Shown here: in pieces, positions 9,252 through 17,811 of the stretch
How positions within the stretch are numbered: the stretch's first letter is position 1
Layout: each line of letters opens with the position of its first letter
NCBI RefSeq assembly: GCF_003938655.1
Contig: NZ_RJJT01000015.1
Span: forward strand, 1-64,000
Direction of reading: 5' to 3'
Origin: Rhizobium pisi
GTDB taxonomy: Bacteria; Pseudomonadota; Alphaproteobacteria; Rhizobiales; Rhizobiaceae
Length of the DNA stretch: 64,000 nucleotides
Notes under the pieces: generated by a model
The model's input: only the letters and a program-made list of their open reading frames with translations
The model's database searches: none
What the model was told of the DNA's origin: nothing
Made by a program: the position numbers and the translations under genes

Positions 9252-10286
9252 TCAGGCCCAGCCCTGCAACTCGCGGCGGACGACCTTTTCCAGCACTTTC
9301 ATGCCATCCTCGCCGTCGTTGAGGCAGGGAATATGCGCGAACTTTTCGCCGCCGTTTTCATGGAAGGAGTGGGCCGCCTGTTCGGCGATCTCTTCCAGCG
9401 TTTCCAGACAGTCCGAGACGAAGCCGGGGTTGATGACGGCGATACGCTTGACGCCGTCCTTTGCCAGTTTCTCCACCGTCTTGTCGGTATAGGGCTGCAG
9501 CCACTCCTCCGGCCCAAAGCGGGACTGGAAGGTGACCATGAAATTTTCCTTGGTCAGCCCGAGCCGTTCGCGCAACAGCCGACCGGTCTTCTGGCACTGA
9601 CAGTAATAGGGGTCGCCCTGTTTGAAATAGGACATCGGAATGCCGTGGAAGGAGGCGAGCAGCATCTCCGGCTTCCAGTCCAGCGTTGAAAGGTGGCTTT
9701 CGACGGATCGGGCGAGCGCCTCGATATAGGTCTCGTCGTCATGATAGTCGGGCACGGTGCGCAGCGCCGGCTGCCAGCGCATGGTCAGCAGCTTCTGGAA
9801 GGCCTTGTCGTTGACGGTCGCGGTCGTTGCCGCCGCATATTGCGGATAGAGGGGGAAAAGCACGATGCGGTCGCAGCCCGCTTCCTTCAGCACCTCGATG
9901 CGCGAGGCGATCGACGGTGTGCCGTAGCGCATCGCCCAGTCGACCTTGACGCTGGGAAGATCCTTCAGGCGCTCGGCCATCAGCTCCGACTGGTTGCGCG
10001 TGTAGGTGCGCAGATAACTTTCGTTCTTGTCCTTGTTCCAGATCAGCTCATAGGCCTTTCCGACCTTCTGCGGGCGTCTGTTGAGCACGATGCCGAACAG
10101 GATCGGATACCACTTCCAGGGCGACCATTCGATGACGCGGCGATCAGTCAGGAATTCCCTGAGATAACGGCGCATAGACACGTAATCAGTCCCGTCGGGC
10201 GTGCCGAGATTGACCAGCAGGACACCGACCTTGCCTGATTTGACGGCCGGATGGTCGGCAGGACGGAGTGAAATATCTGCTGTCAT
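9252..10286 (-). CDS. hemH: ferrochelatase
   Basis: This enzyme inserts Fe2+ into protoporphyrin IX, the last step of protoheme synthesis. The 344-aa sequence carries the family signature with the catalytic histidine in SFHGIPMSY (His214) and the conserved acidic stretch in GFVSDCLETLEEI (about 288-300). CQCQKTG after the active site resembles cysteines seen in other alphaproteobacterial enzymes. There is no transmembrane segment. The gene follows the 5'-nucleotidase gene on the same strand but is separated from it by a terminator, so it probably has its own promoter. Confidence 0.96.
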   Translation of the reverse strand: MTADISLRPADHPAVKSGKVGVLLVNLGTPDGTDYVSMRRYLREFLTDRRVIEWSPWKWYPILFGIVLNRRPQKVGKAYELIWNKDKNESYLRTYTRNQSELMAERLKDLPSVKVDWAMRYGTPSIASRIEVLKEAGCDRIVLFPLYPQYAAATTATVNDKAFQKLLTMRWQPALRTVPDYHDDETYIEALARSVESHLSTLDWKPEMLLASFHGIPMSYFKQGDPYYCQCQKTGRLLRERLGLTKENFMVTFQSRFGPEEWLQPYTDKTVEKLAKDGVKRIAVINPGFVSDCLETLEEIAEQAAHSFHENGGEKFAHIPCLNDGEDGMKVLEKVVRRELQGWA

Positions 10287-10350
10287 TCTGGCCCCAACGC
10301 TCTCTGTCCCATCGGCTCATACGCAGCCTCGGGATTATGGTTCACCCTAT

Positions 10351-10386
10351 AGAAAGAAAAGCCGGCCCGGGAAACCCCGGACCGGC
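10351..10386 (-). terminator. terminator of the 5'-nucleotidase gene
   Basis: A G+C-rich hairpin (10361-10371 with 10375-10386, one G-T pair) is followed on the minus strand by TTTTCTTTCT, just after the stop codon at 10410. Confidence 0.75.
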
Positions 10387-10409
10387 CGATGTCATCGGGA
10401 CAAATCGTC

Positions 10410-12344
10410 TTACTTGGCGGGAACCTCGATCTCCTTGCCGATCGTCAGGTGATGCGGGTTCGGCTTGTCGTTGGCATCCGAAAGCTTCCGCCACAGCGTG
10501 CCGTCTCCATAGAAGGTGACGGCGAGATCCCAGAAGGTATCGCCGGCAGCAATGACATGGGTGGACGGCGTCGTTGCGGCAGGCGCGGAGGCTGCCGGAG
10601 CCGCAGTGGGCGCGGGTGCTGGTGCCGCAGGCTCGGTGGCCGGTGCGGGTGCAGCTGGTGCGGGAGCGGGCGCGGCGGTTGGTGCAGGTGCTGCCGGCGT
10701 GGGGGCGGGAGCGGCCGGTTCGGCAGCGGGCGCCGCAGCTGCGGCGATTTCGGTGACGCGGCCGTCGGTATAGGGCTTATAGGGCGAGTGGGCCGCCAGA
10801 TATTCGGCGGTCACGTCGGCAAGATCCGGACCGTAATCATAGGCATTCTTGCCTTCCTTGAAGATCGAATAGCCGTCGCCGCCGCCGCGCATGAAGTTGT
10901 TGGTGGCGACCTTGTAGGTCTTGGCCGGATCGATCGGAGCGAAGTTGTCGCCTTCCTTCACCTGGACATCGCTGACACGGCTGCCGACGGCCTTCGATTG
11001 GTCGAAGGAGAATTTCAGGCCGGCGACTTGCGGGAAACGTCCCGCGCCCTGATCGATCTGACTGACGCCATTTTCAAGCGCCTTGACGATATCAGCGCCG
11101 GTCGCCTCAAAGGTCGCGAGCGTATTCTGGAAAGGCAGAACGGTGATCACCTCGCCCTGGGTGACGTCGCCGCCGTCAATCGAGGCGCGCAGGCCGCCGC
11201 CATTCTGGAAGGCGATGGTGATGCCCTGGTTCTTGGTGCGGTCGAGCATGGCATCGGCCACCAGATTGCCCATCGAGCATTCCTTGACGCGGCAGACCTT
11301 GCGGTCGCCCTCGATCGGGCCTTCGGAGGAGCCGATCACCTTCTTGCGCAGTTCCTCGATCGGCTTTGCCAGTTCGGCAACGCGGGCAACGACAGCCGGA
11401 TCGGGCGTGAAGGTGGAATCGATCAGGATCGGATCGCCCTTGGCGTCCTTGACGACGCCGTTGTCGTCGAAATTGACGACGAGATCGCCGAGATACTTGC
11501 TGTAGGAGGCAGCCTGGACAACCGGCACCTTATAGCCGCCGGGATTGTCGACCATCGTCGGGTAAGGACCTTCGGCCTTCGGGTCGGTATTGGAGAGCAG
11601 GCTGTGGGAATGGCCGCCGACAACGACATCGACATCCGGGATCTTGGCGATCTGAGCGAGATCGCGGGGATAACCGACATGGGTCAGCGCGATGATCTTG
11701 TTGACGCCCTGGCCTTTCAGATCCTGAACGGCGGCGGTGATGCTCTGGACGTCGTCGGCAATCGTAACGTTCGGGCCGGGGGAGGACAGTTCGGGTGTAT
11801 CGTTGGTGACGGCGCCAACGATGCCGATCTTCTGGCCGCCGACATCGAGAACCAGCGAAGGCTTGATCCGGTCGCCGAGCTTGGAGGCCGCCGCGGCCTT
11901 GACGTTCGCCGTCACGACCGGGAATTGCACCTTGTCGAGGAAGGTCGCAAGCCCGTCCTCGCTGTCGTCGAATTCATGGTTGCCGACGGTCATGGCGTCG
12001 AACTTCATCAGGTTGAGGAATTCGGCTTCGGCCGCGCCCTTGTAGGTCGTGTAAAAGAGCGAGCCCTGGAAATTATCGCCGGCATTCAGGAGAAGGACGT
12101 TCTTGCCCGACAGCGCCTGACGGCGTTGGTCGATCGCGGTCTTCAGACGGGCAGCACCCCCGAAGCATTCCTTCTTGCCCTCCTCCTCGGCCGAGCAGGT
12201 CGAGTCGAACTTGTTGATCGATTCGATGCGTGAATGGAAATCGTTGATATGAAGAATATTGAGTTCGTAATCCGCAAAGGCGGCACCCGCGCTCAGCGTC
12301 AGCATAGACGCGGTCAAAAGACCGAAGCTGAAAGACTTCGTCAT
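10410..12344 (-). CDS. exported 5'-nucleotidase/2',3'-cyclic phosphodiesterase with C-terminal LysM domain
   Basis: The 644-aa product has a signal peptide (1-24, ending AFA). A calcineurin-like metallophosphatase domain (about 28-270) shows all metal motifs: NDFHSR, AGDNFQG, GNHEFDD, THVGY and GGHSHS. Next is the 5'-nucleotidase C-terminal substrate domain (about 300-480, with QNGGGLRASIDGG). A linker of about 80 residues made almost only of Ala and Pro leads to a final LysM domain (about 595-644, AAGDTFWDLAVTFYGDGTLW). Family members dephosphorylate nucleotides in the periplasm for salvage; LysM should tether it to peptidoglycan. The start was chosen at the ATG with TAGGAG 8 bases upstream. 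Confidence 0.92.
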   Translation of the reverse strand: MTKSFSFGLLTASMLTLSAGAAFADYELNILHINDFHSRIESINKFDSTCSAEEEGKKECFGGAARLKTAIDQRRQALSGKNVLLLNAGDNFQGSLFYTTYKGAAEAEFLNLMKFDAMTVGNHEFDDSEDGLATFLDKVQFPVVTANVKAAAASKLGDRIKPSLVLDVGGQKIGIVGAVTNDTPELSSPGPNVTIADDVQSITAAVQDLKGQGVNKIIALTHVGYPRDLAQIAKIPDVDVVVGGHSHSLLSNTDPKAEGPYPTMVDNPGGYKVPVVQAASYSKYLGDLVVNFDDNGVVKDAKGDPILIDSTFTPDPAVVARVAELAKPIEELRKKVIGSSEGPIEGDRKVCRVKECSMGNLVADAMLDRTKNQGITIAFQNGGGLRASIDGGDVTQGEVITVLPFQNTLATFEATGADIVKALENGVSQIDQGAGRFPQVAGLKFSFDQSKAVGSRVSDVQVKEGDNFAPIDPAKTYKVATNNFMRGGGDGYSIFKEGKNAYDYGPDLADVTAEYLAAHSPYKPYTDGRVTEIAAAAAPAAEPAAPAPTPAAPAPTAAPAPAPAAPAPATEPAAPAPAPTAAPAASAPAATTPSTHVIAAGDTFWDLAVTFYGDGTLWRKLSDANDKPNPHHLTIGKEIEVPAK

Positions 12345-12515
12345 CCCTGTTCTCCTATTGAGGCGAAAATCCCCCTGATCCTCGCCGATCCCTTCCATAA
12401 TCCGCCGGAGCGATACCCAGCGTGCGGATGTTCCACCAGACGGTGTATGGCCGCAAGGAAAAGCTGGGCCAGAAGCGGTGCTTTCCAAGAGGGGCGGGGC
12501 AAAAAAGCAGGCGGG

Positions 12516-12851
12516 TTATCCCAGGCATTCGCCGTCGGCGGCGTTTCGGTAGAGTTCATGTGCCGCCTCGGCGATATTGGGAAGTGTGGCGAGTGCGACG
12601 ATGAGGCAGATCAGGGAAACGGCGCGATGAAGGCGCCCGCCCGCTCGATAGGCGAGGAATGCGCCTGCGCCATAGATCAGGACGGCCGGCAGGGCGAAGA
12701 TCAAGACTTGCAGCGGACCATCGCAATCGGGAGCGGCGATACCCTGGGCGCGATAGACATTGGCCGGCAAAACGACCGCGAGGGCCGCAAGCGGCATTGC
12801 GATCAGAAGCACGAGGTAACCGGCGAAGGCTTGGATGGTGCTACCCCGCAA
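12516..12851 (-). CDS. small membrane protein, hypothetical
   Basis: I recognise no family in this 111-aa protein. It has three likely transmembrane helices (about 8-30, 45-68 and 75-95) joined by short loops, with a basic turn (YRAGGRLHRA) that would face the cytoplasm. It starts at a TTG preceded by GAGG at suitable spacing; the next in-frame Met (residue 19) would cut the first helix. It follows the omp10 gene on the same strand by about 20 bases, so the two may be cotranscribed. Moderate confidence, because a longer open frame exists on the other strand. Confidence 0.6.
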   Translation of the reverse strand: MRGSTIQAFAGYLVLLIAMPLAALAVVLPANVYRAQGIAAPDCDGPLQVLIFALPAVLIYGAGAFLAYRAGGRLHRAVSLICLIVALATLPNIAEAAHELYRNAADGECLG

Positions 12852-12872
12852 GCCTATCGCCTCGTCTCTTCC

Positions 12873-13241
12873 TCAGCCGCGACGGGAAAGCGTGAACTGC
12901 GCGCCGGAATCCGAGGTGCAGTTAAGCTGGCTCGGATTGACCAGGGCGCAGTTCACCTTGGATTGGGTCTTGCGCACCAGCGAGGTCATGTTGATCTCCA
13001 CTAGCGTCGGCGAGGTGTTGATATAGGTGCCGGAGGCGAGAAGCTGGTTGCTGTCGGTGGTGCGGGTGGTGAAGCTACCACCCTGGAAGGTGGAGACGAT
13101 GCCGTTCGGGTCACTCCAGCTGCCTTCGACGCCGCTAGGGGCGGGCGCAGTTGCAACCGGCAGGGGGCGCGGTCCTGACGCAACACAGGCGGCAAGGGCT
13201 GCAGTTGCACCGACAAGAACGAGACCAGTTCTGATTTTCAT
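12873..13241 (-). CDS. omp10: Omp10-type outer membrane lipoprotein
   Basis: The 122-aa product has a lipoprotein signal peptide with lipobox LAAC (Cys19). A Pro-rich linker leads to a beta-rich domain of about 75 residues. From memory, that domain (GVEGSWSDPNGI...STF, TSLVRKTQSKVNCALVNP, LNCTSDSGAQFTLSRR) lines up closely with Brucella Omp10, including two conserved cysteines. These lipoproteins sit in the outer membrane of Rhizobiales; their biochemical role is not settled. The start was placed at the ATG preceded by GGGAGAAG; a frame extension upstream has no RBS. Confidence 0.88.
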   Translation of the reverse strand: MKIRTGLVLVGATAALAACVASGPRPLPVATAPAPSGVEGSWSDPNGIVSTFQGGSFTTRTTDSNQLLASGTYINTSPTLVEINMTSLVRKTQSKVNCALVNPSQLNCTSDSGAQFTLSRRG

Positions 13242-13362
13242 AAGGCTTCTCCCGGCGAATCGTCGCGGCGGACCCCGCTTCAGTTCGGGCAAAACATGGC
13301 GTGCGCCCGCCCGGATGGCAAGTCTTGGAAGGTGGTGGCCGGCATTTATACAGCCGGCGTTA

Positions 13363-13389
13363 CAAAAATGCCCGCCTTGCGGCGGGCAT
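13363..13389 (-). terminator. terminator of the homospermidine synthase gene
   Basis: A perfect 9-bp stem ATGCCCGCC/GGCGGGCAT (13368-13389, loop TTGC) is followed on the minus strand by five T residues. Confidence 0.85.
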
Positions 13390-13411
13390 CGTCAAAGTTG
13401 CACTGACAGTC

Positions 13412-14863
13412 TCAGCGAACGAGGATGTTCTTGAACTGCCAGGGATCCTTGGTGTCGATATCCTCGGGGAAGAGGCCCGGACGGCCGTCGAGCGGGGTCC
13501 AGTCCGTGTAGTGGCCCTCGACCGGACCGAGATAGGGCATCTGCACTTCGAGGCAGCGCTTGTAGTCGATCTCGTCGGCTTCGACGATGCCGGCGGTCGG
13601 GTTCTCAAGCGCCCAGACCATGCCGGCGAGAACGGCGGAGGTCACCTGCAGGCCGGTGGCGTTCTGGTAAGGAGCGATGCGGCGGGTTTCTTCCAGCGAC
13701 AGGCGCGAGCCATACCAATAGGCATTCTTCTCATGGCCGTAGAGCAGGACGCCGAGTTCGTCGATGCCGTCTTCCAGCTCGTCCTCGTCGAGAACGTGGT
13801 GGACCGGCTGCGGCGTGCCGCCGTTGCCGAACATCTCGTGCAGCGAGAGCACGGCGTCGTTGGCCGGATGATAGGCATAGTGGCAGGTCGGGCGGAAGGT
13901 CACTTCGCCGTCCTTGTCGCGGACCGTGAAGTAGTCCGCGATCGAGATCGACTCGTTATGGGTGACGAGGAAGCCGTATTGCGGGCCGGGGGTCGGGCAC
14001 CAGGTGCGCACGCGCGTGTTGGCGCCGGGCTGCTCCAGATAGATTGCCGCCTTGTTGCCCTTCTTGTGCTTCTTGGCGTTCTTCGGCATCCACTCTTCAT
14101 GCGTGCCCCAGCCGAGTTCGGCCGGCTGCATGCCTTCGGAGATGAAGCCTTCAACGGACCAGGTGTTCCAGAAGACATTGAGCGGCTTCGGGTGCTTGGT
14201 GCGCTGGGTGTCGCGTTCGGCGATATGGACGCCCTTGACGCCGAGCTTCTTCATGAGCTTGGCCCAGCCTTCGCGATCATGCTGGTCCGGCTCGTCGAAC
14301 TTCAGGCCGGTGTCGTTGGCGAGGTTGACGAGCGCCTGCTTGACGAACCAGGAGACCATACCCGGATTGGCGCCGCATGTGGAGACAGCCGTGGCTCCGC
14401 CCGGGTTCTTCGCCTTTTCCTTGCGCACGGTTTCGCGCAGCGCATAGTTGGTGCGGTCGGCATTGCTCATGCCCTTGTCGAAATAGAAGCCGAGCCAGGG
14501 CTCGACGACGGTGTCGACGTAGAGCACATCATGCTTGCGGCAGAGCTTGATGAGGTCGAGCGAGGAGGTGTCGACGGAGAGGTTGACGCAGAAACCCTGG
14601 CCTTCGCCTTCCGTCAGCAGCGGCTTCAGCAGCTCCTTGTAATTTTCCTTGGTGACATATTCCTTGATGTGGCGGACGCCGTGCTTCTTGAGGATCTCCA
14701 TGTCGGAGGGTTCTTCGCGCGGGTCGATGACGACCATCCGGCTCTTGTCGAATTTGAAGTGGCGCTCGATCAGGGGCAGGGTGCCGCGGCCGATGGAGCC
14801 AAAGCCGATCATCACGATCGGACCGGTAATTTCGGCATATACCGGATAGTTCTGTTCCGTCAT
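13412..14863 (-). CDS. hss: homospermidine synthase
   Basis: This enzyme condenses putrescine (or spermidine) units with NAD+ to form sym-homospermidine, a main polyamine of rhizobia. The 483 aa match the bacterial enzyme. An N-terminal Rossmann fold carries VMIGFGSIGRGTLPL (17-31), and family-typical blocks follow (LSVDTSSLDLIKLCRKH, DTVVEPWLGFYFD, CGANPGMVSWFVKQAL). It is monocistronic with its own terminator and a good RBS (AGGAGAAAAG) before ATG. Confidence 0.96.
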   Translation of the reverse strand: MTEQNYPVYAEITGPIVMIGFGSIGRGTLPLIERHFKFDKSRMVVIDPREEPSDMEILKKHGVRHIKEYVTKENYKELLKPLLTEGEGQGFCVNLSVDTSSLDLIKLCRKHDVLYVDTVVEPWLGFYFDKGMSNADRTNYALRETVRKEKAKNPGGATAVSTCGANPGMVSWFVKQALVNLANDTGLKFDEPDQHDREGWAKLMKKLGVKGVHIAERDTQRTKHPKPLNVFWNTWSVEGFISEGMQPAELGWGTHEEWMPKNAKKHKKGNKAAIYLEQPGANTRVRTWCPTPGPQYGFLVTHNESISIADYFTVRDKDGEVTFRPTCHYAYHPANDAVLSLHEMFGNGGTPQPVHHVLDEDELEDGIDELGVLLYGHEKNAYWYGSRLSLEETRRIAPYQNATGLQVTSAVLAGMVWALENPTAGIVEADEIDYKRCLEVQMPYLGPVEGHYTDWTPLDGRPGLFPEDIDTKDPWQFKNILVR

Positions 14864-15017
14864 TCTTTTCTCCTGTGGAAGGGGACGAAGGCGTTCAGCC
14901 TGAAGAATTCTTTTGAAATTGCCGCAGAAATTGCGAGGTGACCGGCTCTAACCACAAAACGGCGTCACAATAAAGGGCGTTGACGGGGAAAGGGTCAAAT
15001 ATCGGGCGGATGAGAGG

Positions 15018-15383
15018 CTATGCTATCACCGTGCCCTGATGGAAAAGCATGCGCCAGTGCCCGTCCTCCTCCAGCCGCCAGATCGAACTGCGCAGCGTTC
15101 GCCGTTCACTTCCGTCGGCATCGGTGTAGATGGCGCGATAGGTAAGAAGCGCAACGCGCTCTGCGAGTCTTTGGGTTTCGAAATGCTCGCCGCGTGATGT
15201 ACCCGTTCGTTTCTCGGCCAGAAGCGCTGATACGACGACATCGAAGGTATAGAGACGTCCCGAGCTGCCGATTTCACGGAAGTCGCGCGAGAGCAGTGCC
15301 GTCAACATCTCGCGTGAGGCGCGAACGGAGGGCTCGAAGAGTTTTTCTTCGAGTTCCTTCAGATGGGCGGTAAGGTCGTCCAT
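15018..15383 (-). CDS. DUF4440/NTF2-like small protein
   Basis: The 121-aa protein has a predicted NTF2-like cone fold: helical N-terminus (about 1-30), then SRDFREIGSSGRLYT and the terminal strand WRLEEDGHWRMLFHQGTVI typical of DUF4440. These are usually ligand-binding or small-molecule enzymes; no substrate can be assigned. It is the last gene of the pabB-pabC-YciI cluster, 17 bases after the YciI stop, with RBS GGAG before the ATG. Confidence 0.8.
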   Translation of the reverse strand: MDDLTAHLKELEEKLFEPSVRASREMLTALLSRDFREIGSSGRLYTFDVVVSALLAEKRTGTSRGEHFETQRLAERVALLTYRAIYTDADGSERRTLRSSIWRLEEDGHWRMLFHQGTVIA

Positions 15384-15400
15384 GATCGGCTCCGGTCAAT

Positions 15401-15685
15401 TCAGCCCTTCAGGATCTCTAGTCCTTCGACCGCCGTCGTCACGGCGAGCTCGGTGATCTCGTATTCGGCGACGCCGTGGATGGTGAAGGGATCGGCGGCG
15501 ACATAGGCTTCGATCGCAACGCGCTCGCCGATGGCGAGGACCACGCCGCCGGTGCGGGGCACCTTGCGGCCGGAGGCGAGAAACCAGCCCCTGGCGTATC
15601 CCTCCCTTACCCATGCCATGTGAGGCTCCATGTGTCTGTCGGCTTCATCGTTGGATTTGATATAGGTGAGGGAGAGGATGAACAT
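15401..15685 (-). CDS. YciI-like protein
   Basis: The 94-aa product has the ferredoxin-like YCII fold: strand FILSLTYIKS, then helix with RHMEPHMAWVREGYARGWFLASGRK, and the second half with GGVVLAIGE and DPFTIHGVAEYEI. The conserved His and Asp residues of the family are present. YciI proteins act as small hydrolases or lyases in some pathways, but here the substrate is unknown. The ATG lies 2 bases after the pabC stop and its RBS (AGGAG) lies inside the pabC C-terminus, so it is coupled to the folate genes. Confidence 0.88.
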   Translation of the reverse strand: MFILSLTYIKSNDEADRHMEPHMAWVREGYARGWFLASGRKVPRTGGVVLAIGERVAIEAYVAADPFTIHGVAEYEITELAVTTAVEGLEILKG

Positions 15686-15687
15686 GA

Positions 15688-16317
15688 TCAGCTCCTGATG
15701 AGATTTGCACGGATCAGGCCGCGCAGCGAGTTTCCGACATAAAGCCTGCCGGCATCGAGATCAGCAGGTGTCAGTCGACCGACGCGGGCCTTGCGCCCAC
15801 AGATGAGTTCGGTGCGCAGCACGCCGGCAAGCAGGCCACAGGAGATCGGCGGGGTGCGTAGAATACCGCTTCCGTCGTCAAGAAAGATGGAGGTGATGGT
15901 GCCCTCGCAGACTTCGCCGCGTTCGTTCAAAAGGATAACCTCATCGGCCTCGGCCTGAGCATATTCAGCGCGGGCGCTCTCATAGACGGCGCGGCGCGTG
16001 GTCTTGACGCGCAGCAGCGGATCAGAGGAATCGAGGCGGGTCCTGGCGATGCGGACGGCCCAAACGGTCTCCGGCGCCAGCGGAACGAAGGAGGCGCTCG
16101 TCACCGCGATGCGGCCTTGGGGGTCCAAGGTCAGGCGGACGCGCAGCGGGGCCGTCGCCTCCGCGACGGTTTCATCAAGCTTTGTTGTCGCATCGATCGG
16201 CTGCGGGAAGCCCAGGCGGCGGGCGGAGCGGGACAGCCGGGCGAGATGCAGGCGCAGGCGGATGAAGCCTTCGTCAGGTTGCCAGCGCAGCGTTTCGATC
16301 AGCGAAAAATCGGTCAT
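15688..16317 (-). CDS. pabC: aminodeoxychorismate lyase-like class IV aminotransferase
   Basis: A PLP enzyme of fold type IV, probably converting 4-amino-4-deoxychorismate to p-aminobenzoate and pyruvate for folate synthesis. The 209-aa sequence has the Lys in LLRVKTTRR and the Glu-containing LLNERGEVCEGTITSIF, the typical PLP-lysine and cofactor-binding motifs. ATG overlaps the pabB stop as ATGA, so translation is coupled; longer upstream starts would run into pabB. The neighbour pabB supports the folate assignment over a branched-chain aminotransferase. Confidence 0.9.
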   Translation of the reverse strand: MTDFSLIETLRWQPDEGFIRLRLHLARLSRSARRLGFPQPIDATTKLDETVAEATAPLRVRLTLDPQGRIAVTSASFVPLAPETVWAVRIARTRLDSSDPLLRVKTTRRAVYESARAEYAQAEADEVILLNERGEVCEGTITSIFLDDGSGILRTPPISCGLLAGVLRTELICGRKARVGRLTPADLDAGRLYVGNSLRGLIRANLIRS

Positions 16318-17468
16318 CGTGCGATCCATTGGTCGCCGACGGCGAATCGGGCCTTGAGCAGGCATTCCTCATATTCGGCCTCGGCCGTCGAATCGAAGAC
16401 GATGCCGCCGCCGACATTGAAGACCGCCCTGCCGCCCGCAAAAAGCGTGACGGTGCGGATGGCGACCGAAAAACGCATCGCGCCGCTCGGCGAGATCATG
16501 CCGATCGCGCCGCAATAGGCGTCGCGCGGGGCATCTTCGAGGGCGTGGAGAATTTCCATTGCCCGGATCTTCGGCGCGCCGGTGATCGAACCGCAGGGGA
16601 AGAGGGCGGCAAAGATATCGCGGATCGAAAGCTCGGGGCACAGCCTTGCCTGCACGTGGCTCACCATCTGGTGGACTGTGGGATAAGTCTCGACGTCGAA
16701 AAGCTTCGGTACGTCGAGCGTGCCGACTTCGGTGATGCGGGAGATATCGTTGCGCAGGAGATCGACGATCATGCGGTTTTCGGCCTGCGTCTTGATATCG
16801 GCACGCATGGCCGCGATGATTTCGGCATCCTCGGCGGGGGTGGCGCCGCGTTTTGCCGTTCCCTTCATCGGGTGAGTTTCGATCCATCCCTCTTCGTCGA
16901 TGCGGAAGAAGAGTTCGGGCGACCGCGACAGGATGATCGGGCCGCCGAGATCGACCAGCGCGCCGTATTTGACCGGCTGGCGTTCGATCAGCGACCAGAA
17001 GGCGGCGCGGGGATCGCCATTCCACCGAGCTTCGACCGGCATGGTGAGGTTCGCCTGATAGGCGTCGCCGAGCCGCAGGTGTTCGTGGAGGCGGTCGAAG
17101 CGCTCTTTATATATGGGGAAATCCCAGGCGGCTTCCGGCGCGGTGAGGAATTCCTCGTTTTCGAGACGCTGTTTCGGTTGGGCAAGCGGATGGATGTCGG
17201 GCTGAGGGCTTTCGAAGACGCCGAAGCAGAGCAACGGCGTTTCGCGATTTTCCCCGGCGAAGGAAGCGAGTTTTTCTTCGAAGAAGTATCCGGCCTCGTA
17301 GGCCATGTAGCCCGCAAGCCATTTGCCCTCGGCCTTGGCCTCTTCCATCCTGACGAGGCCTGCAAAGAATTCCGCGCGCGTCCTGGCAATGATGATCTCA
17401 GCCGGCTCGGCGAAGAGCATCACCTGGCCGGTCGCGTCGTCGCGGAAGAGAATATAGGGTTCAGACAT
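16314..17468 (-). CDS. pabB: aminodeoxychorismate synthase component I
   Basis: This chorismate-binding enzyme aminates chorismate to 4-amino-4-deoxychorismate. The 384-aa protein carries the chorismate-binding domain with HPMKGTAKRG, where PxKGT (a Lys) distinguishes PabB from anthranilate synthase (PIAGT). ENRMIVDLLRNDISRI and GSITGAPKIRAMEI are also present. No glutaminase domain (PabA) is fused or adjacent, so it must use a subunit encoded elsewhere or free ammonia. It is the first gene of a four-gene operon. Confidence 0.93.
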   Translation of the reverse strand: MSEPYILFRDDATGQVMLFAEPAEIIIARTRAEFFAGLVRMEEAKAEGKWLAGYMAYEAGYFFEEKLASFAGENRETPLLCFGVFESPQPDIHPLAQPKQRLENEEFLTAPEAAWDFPIYKERFDRLHEHLRLGDAYQANLTMPVEARWNGDPRAAFWSLIERQPVKYGALVDLGGPIILSRSPELFFRIDEEGWIETHPMKGTAKRGATPAEDAEIIAAMRADIKTQAENRMIVDLLRNDISRITEVGTLDVPKLFDVETYPTVHQMVSHVQARLCPELSIRDIFAALFPCGSITGAPKIRAMEILHALEDAPRDAYCGAIGMISPSGAMRFSVAIRTVTLFAGGRAVFNVGGGIVFDSTAEAEYEECLLKARFAVGDQWIAR

Positions 17469-17560
17469 GATCGCGCCGCATCTTGCTCATTTATCCGATG
17501 CTCGCGACGGCTCTATTCTCTACGATGCCGAGCGATGCGAAGCTGGCGGCGATATCCGCT

Positions 17561-17701
17561 TCCCTCATTCCTGTGCTTGTCACAGGAATCCAGCCACGGC
17601 GCGTCTGCGCCGTGAATGATTCATTTCCGGTAGATAAAGAGTTCCCAGCGCCCAAGGACTTGGGCGCGCTGGATTCCTGTGACAAGCACAGGAATGAGGG
17701 A
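17561..17701. repeat. 141-bp inverted-repeat element with perfect 34-bp arms
   Basis: Bases 17561-17594 and 17668-17701 are perfect reverse complements. Inside lie two more hairpins: CACGGCG/CGCCGTG (about 17595-17614) and GCGCCCAA/TTGGGCGC (about 17649-17668). Each arm also contains its own dyad (CTGTG...CACAG). The structure suggests a mobile non-coding palindromic element (MITE- or REP-like). From memory, arms of this type recur across Rhizobium chromosomes. The rest of the 17469-17811 interval shows no gene. Confidence 0.8.
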
Positions 17702-17811
17702 GAGAACGCCGCCGTCATGGTTCCTCATAGACGTTTCAGAATAGGCTTTGATTGAGCGTTGCCAACGCCTGTCAGGGGGATCGCTCGCCAGTTTCAGGTT
17801 TTGGCCCGACT

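Noticed and set aside
10389..12233. 614-codon open frame on the plus strand
   Set aside because: It mirrors the 5'-nucleotidase gene. The Gly/Arg-rich part is the reverse of the Ala/Pro linker.
12234..13004. 256-codon open frame on the plus strand
   Set aside because: It is antisense to the small membrane protein and omp10 genes. omp10 has a clear lipobox and a strong family resemblance.
13301..14941. 546-codon open frame on the plus strand
   Set aside because: It is antisense to homospermidine synthase, which is certain from its motifs.
17491..17718. 75-codon open frame on the minus strand inside the inverted-repeat element
   Set aside because: It runs through the palindromic arms, and frames like this arise automatically in copies of such repeats.
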